Below are positions 32,957-40,999 of a DNA stretch of 60,684 nt, one piece after another. The stretch is from assembly GCA_934501535.1 (NCBI GenBank), contig CAKSUM010000015.1, positions 1 to 60,684 of the forward strand, written 5' to 3'. The notes beneath the pieces are model-generated. The model was not told where the DNA came from. It ran no database searches and saw only the letters and a list, made by a program, of their open reading frames with translations. Made by a program: the position numbers and the translations under genes. Positions within the stretch are counted from its first letter, which is position 1; each line of letters starts with the position of its first letter. Source of the DNA: an uncultured Clostridia bacterium. Lineage in GTDB: Bacteria > Bacillota > Clostridia > UBA1381.

Positions 32957-34687
32957 ATGCAGTTCTGGGAAAATTTGTTTAAGTATAAAAAACGCAGTCT
33001 TTATTTTAAATTGTTTATAAAAATTAGTTTGCCGGTAATGTTTCTTATTGTTGCAACATGTACGGTAATCATTGCATACATCAATAACAATACGCATCAA
33101 AAGCTTGTCGATAATGCGCAAAAATATACAGATGCGTATGTTTCCCTTTTCGAAAATACCATGACGGAGTGCAAAAAGCTGTCTATCTTGCTTGCCACCA
33201 ATGACGATATACGGTATTTTGTTTCCAATACTGAGGATATTAACAGTAACCACGACAATCTTCTGAGTACATATGAAAAACTTAATATCTATAAAATGAC
33301 GTATCAGTATATTGATTCGATTTATGTGTATTCGGAAAATAAAAATCTTATGCTAAGCGGAAATACGCTGGTTACATCGGATAAATTTGACGATATGAAC
33401 TGGCTTTTAAAAGACTTTGACGATAACGGAATATATGTTGTAAAACGGCTTAAATGCAACGTATTTCCGGTTATTTTTTCATTTGTGAAAACATTTACCG
33501 TGGGTGATGCAAAGGGCGCAGTGGTTGTAAATTGCAATGTAAAAACCGCAAGCGAGATATTTAAAAAGAATGCGGGTACCTATATTCTGGACGATAACGG
33601 TATCGTTTTCAGCGGTACGGAATTTGGGTTTAATATGCCGTTTGACGAAAATAAAACGCTGAAAAAATATAATCCGACCGCGAAAAAATTTGTAAGCGGA
33701 AAAGCGCATATTTCGGGCAGTGATGTTATAATTATTGACCGCTCGGAAAATTACGGCTGGTACTATTGCACCGTCAGCGATGTGAGCAAAAATGACGGCA
33801 GAGAAAATGTAATCATAGTATTGTGTATTTTTATCGGCGTATATATGGGTCTTGCAGTGATTTATTACGTTCTCAGCAGTACAAGCAAATCGCTGGAAAT
33901 TTTCGGGAATGTTATAAAAAATCCGCGGAGTCTTGATAACGGTGCATATAAAACGGCGCCCGCCGAGGTAAAGGAAATTGCCGACGAAATATTTATGATG
34001 ATGCAGCATAACGATGAAATCCGCAATCAGCTGGAAAAGAGGCTGTCCAATCAGAAAAAATATCAGATTGCAGCTCTTCAGGCACAGCTGAATCCGCATT
34101 TTTTGTATAATGCACTCAATAATATCTATCTTCAGATTATTGATGATTTCGATAATCTGCACGGCAGTGCAAAAATGACGCTCATGCTGTCAAACATGAT
34201 GCGCTATTCCATGCGCGCCGACGCGTCGGTTGTGACGGTGAGCGAGGACGTGAAATATGCAGGCTGGTATGTTGAAATGATGAAGGAAAAATATCCGGAT
34301 ATTACGGTGAATTTCAATATCCCGCAAAATTTGTATGATTGCAGTGTGGTTCGTATTACGTTTCAGCCGATTATCGAAAATACGTACAAGCATGCATTTG
34401 ATAAAGGGTGCGGCAGAGTTGATGTCACGGGTTATGAAACCGAAAATTACTTGATTTTCGAGGTCAGCGATGACGGCATCGGGATACCGGGCGATACCCT
34501 TTTAAAAATAAGAGGAAATCTTGAAAATGTTTTTGCCGATGAAAGCGGCATAGGAATTGTAAATTTAAACAGTCGCATACGCCTTGCATTCGGCGATGAA
34601 TACGGCATAGAAATCAATTCAAAATTGGGTGAGGGAACAAAAATTACAATGAAATTTCCCAAAAATGATAAGGAGAAAGAGATATGA
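32957..34687 (+). CDS. Sensor histidine kinase (YesM-like, LytS/His_kinase family)
   Basis: The protein (576 residues from ATG 32957 behind GAGGGGAGG) has a membrane helix at about 21-43, an extracytoplasmic sensor domain (44-285), a second helix (288-312) and a HAMP-like region. The His_kinase domain carries the phospho-acceptor in QAQLNPHFLYNALNNIYLQI near residue 380, and the ATPase has SDDGIGIPGD and ESGIGIVNLNSRI. It would sense an extracellular sugar or binding-protein complex and phosphorylate the adjacent AraC-type regulator. Its last four bases overlap the next gene (ATGA), which links its translation to a glycosidase-like protein, an unusual pairing. Confidence 0.92.
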   Translation: MQFWENLFKYKKRSLYFKLFIKISLPVMFLIVATCTVIIAYINNNTHQKLVDNAQKYTDAYVSLFENTMTECKKLSILLATNDDIRYFVSNTEDINSNHDNLLSTYEKLNIYKMTYQYIDSIYVYSENKNLMLSGNTLVTSDKFDDMNWLLKDFDDNGIYVVKRLKCNVFPVIFSFVKTFTVGDAKGAVVVNCNVKTASEIFKKNAGTYILDDNGIVFSGTEFGFNMPFDENKTLKKYNPTAKKFVSGKAHISGSDVIIIDRSENYGWYYCTVSDVSKNDGRENVIIVLCIFIGVYMGLAVIYYVLSSTSKSLEIFGNVIKNPRSLDNGAYKTAPAEVKEIADEIFMMMQHNDEIRNQLEKRLSNQKKYQIAALQAQLNPHFLYNALNNIYLQIIDDFDNLHGSAKMTLMLSNMMRYSMRADASVVTVSEDVKYAGWYVEMMKEKYPDITVNFNIPQNLYDCSVVRITFQPIIENTYKHAFDKGCGRVDVTGYETENYLIFEVSDDGIGIPGDTLLKIRGNLENVFADESGIGIVNLNSRIRLAFGDEYGIEINSKLGEGTKITMKFPKNDKEKEI

Positions 34688-36678
34688 AAAAAGACAGATG
34701 GAAGATTGAGGGCGACAGCATAGTATGGTATGTCGATGACAAAAAAGAGCATATTGACGATATTGAAATGACAGGTCTGGGTGCGGCGATTGTGTACCAG
34801 TACGGAATTAAGGACGGCGGTGCGGCATTTTTCAATCATCACTGCGTATGGCCGAATTTGCGTTTAAAACCGAACGATACACATGCATCGCTGCAGTACG
34901 ATGTTACGGAAGAGTTTATGCCGAAAATCTGTATTGACGGGAAAGAAACCGAACTTTATCCGCAGCGGTTCAGAATTAACGGCATAGTTGAGAGCGTCAG
35001 CCTTAACGGTGACAAATCGGTAGAGGTGACAAAGACTGTTTTTCCGGCTGTAAAGGAAATGAACCTGTACGAAATTGATAAGATAAAAAATATTTCCGGC
35101 AAACCTGTCAGCGTTGAAATTTTCGCGGAAAATCAAAAAAGCGTCGGATATATGATGGGTACAAAAGGTACATATATGACGGTTGTAATTTGCGAAAATC
35201 CGGGCAAAGTAACGCTTGCACCGGGCGAACAGTTTGAATATACCGTTACAATCACATCAAAAATTATGAACAAGGAATTTGTGCTGAAAAATCCGCATGA
35301 TGAGCTTGTTTTGCGGAAAAGACGCATAAGGGATATTTGCGATGACGCGGTTTTGGACACGGGCAATAAGTATATCGATTTAATGTACCGTTTCTGCAAG
35401 CTGAGAACCGGTGAGGGTGTAACGGGAACGAAAAACGGGCTTTTCCACAGCCCGGGAGGATGCAGATTTTATGCGTCATCATTCTGCAATGACCAGATAG
35501 AGTATGCAACCTCATGGTTTAGCTATGTTCATGACGACATCATCGAGCAGAGTGTAATTGACATGATAAGTCAGTTCCAGGGATTTTTGTGTACAACGGA
35601 GGATAATTTTATCCCCGACGGGATATTCTGCCATGCGGACAGAGACCCGGAATATAAAAAGCGTTTCGGCAATTTTATACCGTCAAGCGTAATTTGCGAG
35701 GGACAGGATTACTGGAAACTTGACCGCGGCGACGAGGCGATGTTTGCATACGGAGTCAGCCACTATCTTTTGGGAAGGGGCAGCCGCGAACTGCTTAACA
35801 GATTTTACAAAGCTGCGGAGTTTTGCGTTGATTATTGTCTGAAAAGAAAGACGGAGGACGGAATAATCAAGAGTCAGTTCGACGAGCTTGAGGGCAGATT
35901 TAAAAGCGGAGACGCAAATCTTTCCACGTCATCGCTCACATATGCGGCGCTTAAAAATATGAAATATCTTGCCAAGGAATACGGCGACATTGAAAAGGCA
36001 GAGTTTTATAAAAAAGAGGAAGAAGAGCTGAGAAAAAATATAAATAAATATTTCGGCTTTAATATGAAAGGCTTTGAAACCTACCGTTACTATGACGGAA
36101 ACGATAAGCTGCGCGCGTGGATATGCATACCGCTGTCTTTCGGAATTGACGAGAGGAAAGAGGGCACAAAGGACGCGCTGCTGTCCGACAGATTATGGAC
36201 GGAAAACGGAATTTATACCGAAGAAGGAAACATCACGATTTGGGACAGGGCAACCCTTTACGCAATGCGCGGACTGATGAAAGTCGGTTATGTAAAGGAG
36301 GGCATCGAGCGGCTTGAAACCTACAGCCACGAACGCCTGGTGCGCGAACGCACGCCGTATGCGGTTGAGGCGATAAGAGATGAGGACGGCAGAGGTTGGC
36401 TCGGTGAGAGCAAGAAAAGTCATTTGAGTGCGGAAAGCTGCCTTATGTGCCTTGCCGTAACCGACGGACTGCTCGGTATCGAGGGAACGGGACTGCGCAG
36501 TTTCAAGTTCAGACCCGTTTTGCCGGATAACCTTGACCATATCTATCTCACAAATATTTATTCCTTCGGTGAGATTTTCGACATCAAAATAGACAAGGAC
36601 GGATATAAGGTATTGGTTGACGGCAGAATTATCGCAAAAGGCGGACTGAATGAGGAGGTTAACGTATCTTTTAAATAA
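34684..36678 (+). CDS. (Alpha/alpha)-barrel glycosidase-like protein, family not recognised
   Basis: The 664-residue cytoplasmic protein has a beta-sandwich N-terminal domain (about 1-215) and a six-hairpin C-terminal barrel (about 230-600). The barrel contains NDQIEYATSWFSYVHDD, CEGQDYWKLDRGDEAMFAYG and SAESCLMCLAVTDGLLGIEG, followed by a short beta tail. Acidic residues in CEGQDYW, DRGDEA and WDRAT are candidate catalytic groups. The build recalls GH78, GH94, GH95 or GH127-like six-hairpin enzymes, but I cannot place it in one. It overlaps the sensor kinase by four bases and precedes activator site D. It is likely part of the same glycan response. Confidence 0.65.
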   Translation: MKKDRWKIEGDSIVWYVDDKKEHIDDIEMTGLGAAIVYQYGIKDGGAAFFNHHCVWPNLRLKPNDTHASLQYDVTEEFMPKICIDGKETELYPQRFRINGIVESVSLNGDKSVEVTKTVFPAVKEMNLYEIDKIKNISGKPVSVEIFAENQKSVGYMMGTKGTYMTVVICENPGKVTLAPGEQFEYTVTITSKIMNKEFVLKNPHDELVLRKRRIRDICDDAVLDTGNKYIDLMYRFCKLRTGEGVTGTKNGLFHSPGGCRFYASSFCNDQIEYATSWFSYVHDDIIEQSVIDMISQFQGFLCTTEDNFIPDGIFCHADRDPEYKKRFGNFIPSSVICEGQDYWKLDRGDEAMFAYGVSHYLLGRGSRELLNRFYKAAEFCVDYCLKRKTEDGIIKSQFDELEGRFKSGDANLSTSSLTYAALKNMKYLAKEYGDIEKAEFYKKEEEELRKNINKYFGFNMKGFETYRYYDGNDKLRAWICIPLSFGIDERKEGTKDALLSDRLWTENGIYTEEGNITIWDRATLYAMRGLMKVGYVKEGIERLETYSHERLVRERTPYAVEAIRDEDGRGWLGESKKSHLSAESCLMCLAVTDGLLGIEGTGLRSFKFRPVLPDNLDHIYLTNIYSFGEIFDIKIDKDGYKVLVDGRIIAKGGLNEEVNVSFK

Positions 36679-36681
36679 GAA

Positions 36682-36745
36682 GTTACCAAAAATCCGCAAC
36701 AGGTTACCAAAAGTGGTATGCAAATTTTTGTGAAAATTATATAAT
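36682..36745 (+). promoter_or_regulatory. Activator site D and -10 box, promoter of the binding protein and surface genes
   Basis: GTTACCAAA occurs at 36682-36690 and again at 36703-36711, 21 bp apart, followed after 28 bp by TATAAT at 36740-36745. No -35 is seen. This copy has two identical half-sites and lies about 35 bases upstream of the start of the solute-binding protein gene, with the ribosome site GGAGG between. Confidence 0.8.
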
Positions 36746-36779
36746 TAATTTAAAGAAAATATAACGGAGGTACAAATTT

Positions 36780-38327
36780 ATGAAAAAAAGCAGACTTACA
36801 AAGGTTTTGAGCCTTATGCTGACGGCTGCCATGCTTGTCCCGGCTGCCGGTTGTAAAAAGGAGCAGGCGTCAACGGACGGAAACATAACGCTTAAATGGA
36901 TATTCCCCGGCCCGGGAGAGCAAAAGGATTCACAGAAGGTTTGGGCTGAATTTAATAAGAGAATTAAGGAATTTCCAGGGCTTGAAAATGTTGATGTCGA
37001 CATTGAATGTATCAACACATCAGACTATAAGCAGAGAGTTCTGCTCATGCAGACAGGCGACGAAAAGTATGATATTGTAAGTACATACAGTCTTAATTTT
37101 GCAAATGAAATCGACAACAAAGCGCTAATGCCGCTTGACGATTTAATGACAAGCGAAAATGTTGATTTTATAAAAGAGCTGCCCGACTGGATAATAGATA
37201 TGGGTCAGAAAAACGGCACAACCTATGCGGTTATCAGTTACCAGGCTATGACGCGCTCCGACCCCGGAATCGTTATGCCGACGGCATTGTTTGACAAATA
37301 CGTTGACAAGGATAAACTTGAAAAGACGTTCTATAACACGAAATTTTATGATGAGGATAACTGGCAGGCGGTTGGCGATATTCTGCAAAAGATGAAGGAT
37401 AACGGCGACTTGGGACTCGGATATCTCAATGCCGGTGCGATTGAACCGGCACTTAACGGATATGATTATGTCGGCGGAAACATAGTGTCGGGCGGCTTTT
37501 TCACAAAGCTTGACGATCCGGAAGGACAGATGTATTATATTGCGGAATTACCGGAATACAAAACGGCTGTAAAATATCTGAGCGACTGGTATAAAAAGGG
37601 ATTTATCAGACAGGATATTTTGAGTGTTGATACCGATACCGATAAAAAAGGTACAGGCGGATACACAATATTCCAGGGCGGTGTTGACGGATTCGGCTCG
37701 AGGGAAAGAAGTTATAAAAAGCAGTACGGCGAGGACTTTACGGCAGTCAGAAGCCGTAAGTATAACTATGTTCTGCCTACCGCGGCGGGCGGCGGACTTG
37801 CAATCTCGGCAGGTTGCGAACACCCGCAGGAAGCAATGCGCGTTATTGATGTTTTATCGTCTGAAAAGGGTAAGGAACTCTATAATTTGATGCTTTACGG
37901 AATTGAGGGCGTTCAGTATGACAAGGTAAGCGACGGAGTTATAAAATTAAAGGACGGCGCGGGAACTTCATCATCGGACAGCTACGGTCAGTATCATTGG
38001 GTAGTCGGAAATTCCAAGCTTTCGTATGAGCTTGAGAGCGAAGTAGGACAAAAACAATATACATATGAAGTGGCCAATGAAGGCCCGGATACGGTTGTTT
38101 CCAACTTCATGGGATTCATTCCCGACATAAAAAGCGTTATAACGGAAATCACGAGAATAAATTCTCTTTACGACGAATATTCAAAGACGCTTGCAAAGGG
38201 TGCGGCGTCAGATGCGGACGCTTTGTATAATGAATATATGGAAAAATTGCAGACAGCCGGAATTGAAAAGGTACGCGAATGTGTACAAAAGCAGGCGAAG
38301 GAGTTTTTAGCAGCAAAGAACAAATAA
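36780..38327 (+). CDS. Extracellular solute-binding lipoprotein of the sugar ABC transporter
   Basis: The 515-residue protein starts with a lipoprotein signal peptide (MKKSRLTKVLSLMLTAAML) ending in the lipobox PAAGC, with lipidated C25. The body is a family 1-type binding protein of the large LplA kind, with LKWIFPGPGEQKD at the front, TAAGGGLAISAGCEHPQEAM for ligand binding and a helical C-terminus. It captures oligosaccharides outside the membrane and delivers them to the permeases encoded at 29666-31494. It is the first gene behind activator site D and is followed after ten bases by a secreted beta-helix protein. Confidence 0.92.
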   Translation: MKKSRLTKVLSLMLTAAMLVPAAGCKKEQASTDGNITLKWIFPGPGEQKDSQKVWAEFNKRIKEFPGLENVDVDIECINTSDYKQRVLLMQTGDEKYDIVSTYSLNFANEIDNKALMPLDDLMTSENVDFIKELPDWIIDMGQKNGTTYAVISYQAMTRSDPGIVMPTALFDKYVDKDKLEKTFYNTKFYDEDNWQAVGDILQKMKDNGDLGLGYLNAGAIEPALNGYDYVGGNIVSGGFFTKLDDPEGQMYYIAELPEYKTAVKYLSDWYKKGFIRQDILSVDTDTDKKGTGGYTIFQGGVDGFGSRERSYKKQYGEDFTAVRSRKYNYVLPTAAGGGLAISAGCEHPQEAMRVIDVLSSEKGKELYNLMLYGIEGVQYDKVSDGVIKLKDGAGTSSSDSYGQYHWVVGNSKLSYELESEVGQKQYTYEVANEGPDTVVSNFMGFIPDIKSVITEITRINSLYDEYSKTLAKGAASDADALYNEYMEKLQTAGIEKVRECVQKQAKEFLAAKNK

Positions 38328-38337
38328 GGAGGTTTCT

Positions 38338-40995
38338 ATGAGAAAAATACTAAGTGCGGTTTTAGCCGCGGGCATGCTTTTATCATGCAGTGCAAATGCT
38401 TTCGCAGAGGAACCCGCAAAGGGAACGGAAATTTATGTTGCGGTTGACGGAAACGACCAAAACATCGGAACGAAGGACAGTCCTCTTGCATCAATGAAGG
38501 GTGCAAGGGACTATATCCGCGGACTTTCGGCAGAGCAGAAAGCGAACGGAGTCACGGTATATTTCCGCGGCGGTGAGTATCGGTGGGAAGATGTTGTTGA
38601 TTTTGGCGAACAGGACAGCGGTGTCAAGGACGCAAAAATTGTCTACCGTAATTTCCCGGGTGAAAAGCCGCTGATGAGCGGAGGTTATAAGGCATCGAGA
38701 AAGGTATTTCAAAAGGTTACGGATAAAAACGTACTTGAAAGACTGCCGGCGGTGGCAAAGAACAACATTCGCGTTGTTGACTTAAAACAACTCGGCATTG
38801 ACGATAAAATAAATGATTTTAACGTTGCGAAGATGCAGGAATATCTTGAGCCGGATAAACCGCTGCGTGGTATGGAAATTTTTGTTGATGATGAGGCGCT
38901 TGAGCCGGCACGCTGGCCGAACAAAGATAAATTTAATTTATCGCAGTATGTTTATGTAAAAAGCGTTGTACGCAATGCGAATGACTGGGCGCTTGCGTCG
39001 CCGAGATGGCAGCCGGGCGATGCGCTGCCGATAATTGGTGTTGACGAAAGCGTAATAGAGCACATCTCAAAATGGAAAGATTACAACAATGTCCATATCA
39101 CGGGTCCCGTAGGCTGGGAATTCGGTGAAACGGCTGTCGGCGTTGCGGAGGTAGATGAAAAGAGCAGACAAATTACTCTTGATTATGCTGTTGAAGGCGG
39201 ATATGAAACAAACGGAAGATTTTATTTTTTAAATGTTTTAGATGAACTGGACGTTCCGGGCGAGTACTTCCTTGATAAGGAAAACAAGAAAATGTACGTA
39301 TATGTTAATCCGGAGATTGACTTGGAAAAAGCCGACATACATTTCTCGGTGTATGATAAGCCTGTCATGATAAATATTGACGGACTTTCATATGTGGATT
39401 TTAAGGGAATTGAGTTTAAGTATTCTCAGTGCCGAGGAATTGACGCCGTTAACGTTGATGATGTTGACTTTATAAACTGTGAATTTTCGAATATAGCCGG
39501 GCGAGTAATGGAGATGTTCGGAAACAGAGCAAGACCAAACGATACAGCAAAAAAAGATTTAAAGCTTAATATAAAAAATGTTGATATTCTAAACTGTGTC
39601 TTTAAAAATTTGGGAAACGGCGCGGTCAGAATACAATCGGGCAACTGGTTTACTCTTGAAAAGTCAAACTGCCGTATAGAAAACTGTAACTTCACCAATG
39701 TCAGCCGAATAAAGAATGCATATTCACCGGGTATCCGTGCAGACGGCGGCGGATTTATAATAAGGAATAATACTGTCGATTACGGCCCGGGCGTACTTTT
39801 GCAGTTTACGGCATATGATTCGATTGTTGAATACAACGAGCTTGCCAACGGTGTACGGGAAACCAGCGATATGGGATTGCTGTACGGAGGTATGCAGCCG
39901 TATATCGGTACGGTAATAAGGTATAATTATATTCACGATACAAGTGAATATGCGAGAAAAAATGATTTGAAAAAGGGCCTGACGATAGGAGGTCTTGCTA
40001 TACCTACACGTGTAGGCGTATATATTGATAACTGTGCGGAAGGTGCAACAATAGATCATAATATTATTGAAAACATACCGACAGGCGTATTTGCAATAGG
40101 GTGTCACACAACATGTACCGATAATATCATTATAGATTGTCCGCGAGCTGTTGCGATGAGATATAACCCGAAAAAGATAAGTATTAACTTTGAAACAGAT
40201 GAAAGTGTATGCTATTATCACACAATTGGGCTTGACAGAGATAATCCGAATGAAGCTTGGCTTGAAAAGCACCCGGAATGTTTCGACTGGAAAGAACGTG
40301 CAGTTAATTTATTTAAAACCGAACCCAGATTGCTGGACTATCCGTATTCGAATTTTTCCAACAATTTAGTTACGTATAATAAACTGCTGACGTTCTGTTA
40401 TGACGGTCAGCCGCAAATGACAGATGTTGTAACAAATATTTTGGATATGCAGAAGGGCGGTTCGACCGTCGAAAATAACGAATTTACGTATTTTGACCCG
40501 GGATTTGAGGACGCAAAAAAAGATAAATATACTATTAAATCCGATGCGGAAGTATTAAAGAGACTTCCGGGACTGGCCGAAATCAATCAAAGCGACATGG
40601 GTTATATGCCGAAAAATGTTACCGATATTACCGATAATGCGGTAATATTTAAGTCGGGAAACGGTGAATTTTTTGCGGACGGTAAACTAAACGGATATTC
40701 CGAAAATACGTCTGACGCGCCGTTTGAAAAGGACGGAAAACTGTATGTTCCGTTTGAGGCAACAGTTAAAGCTTTGGGCGGAACTGTTGACGGCACAAAA
40801 GCTGTCATCGGCGAACAGACGGCTGATTTTGCGGAAACTGTAAACCGCAGCGGTATTGCATATGTTCCGGCTGAAAGCTTTTCACAGCTCGGCAAAATGG
40901 TAGAAACGGTAAACGGAACTGCCGTTGTTTCGGATAAACCGTCATTTTCGGCATACACAAAATTGGCAGAATTTTTGGATACATTGATGAGGTGA
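38338..40995 (+). CDS. Secreted right-handed beta-helix protein with C-terminal stalk-like domain
   Basis: The 885-residue protein has a signal peptide cut after about residue 23 (ANAFA); C17 forms only a weak lipobox. The opening EIYVAVDGNDQNIGTKDSPL, then VYFRGGEYR, is the usual start of pectate-lyase-like beta-helix proteins. Parallel-helix coils (FINCEFSNIAGRV, ILNCVFKNLGNGAV, IENCNFTNVS and others) fill about 340-640. The end (about 765-870) is a copper-amine-oxidase-N-like stalk domain (KLYVPFEATVKALGG, IAYVPAESFSQLGK). Such folds belong to polysaccharide lyases and glycosidases; catalytic residues cannot be named here. It is probably co-transcribed with the binding protein. Confidence 0.85.
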   Translation: MRKILSAVLAAGMLLSCSANAFAEEPAKGTEIYVAVDGNDQNIGTKDSPLASMKGARDYIRGLSAEQKANGVTVYFRGGEYRWEDVVDFGEQDSGVKDAKIVYRNFPGEKPLMSGGYKASRKVFQKVTDKNVLERLPAVAKNNIRVVDLKQLGIDDKINDFNVAKMQEYLEPDKPLRGMEIFVDDEALEPARWPNKDKFNLSQYVYVKSVVRNANDWALASPRWQPGDALPIIGVDESVIEHISKWKDYNNVHITGPVGWEFGETAVGVAEVDEKSRQITLDYAVEGGYETNGRFYFLNVLDELDVPGEYFLDKENKKMYVYVNPEIDLEKADIHFSVYDKPVMINIDGLSYVDFKGIEFKYSQCRGIDAVNVDDVDFINCEFSNIAGRVMEMFGNRARPNDTAKKDLKLNIKNVDILNCVFKNLGNGAVRIQSGNWFTLEKSNCRIENCNFTNVSRIKNAYSPGIRADGGGFIIRNNTVDYGPGVLLQFTAYDSIVEYNELANGVRETSDMGLLYGGMQPYIGTVIRYNYIHDTSEYARKNDLKKGLTIGGLAIPTRVGVYIDNCAEGATIDHNIIENIPTGVFAIGCHTTCTDNIIIDCPRAVAMRYNPKKISINFETDESVCYYHTIGLDRDNPNEAWLEKHPECFDWKERAVNLFKTEPRLLDYPYSNFSNNLVTYNKLLTFCYDGQPQMTDVVTNILDMQKGGSTVENNEFTYFDPGFEDAKKDKYTIKSDAEVLKRLPGLAEINQSDMGYMPKNVTDITDNAVIFKSGNGEFFADGKLNGYSENTSDAPFEKDGKLYVPFEATVKALGGTVDGTKAVIGEQTADFAETVNRSGIAYVPAESFSQLGKMVETVNGTAVVSDKPSFSAYTKLAEFLDTLMR

Positions 40996-40999
40996 TACG

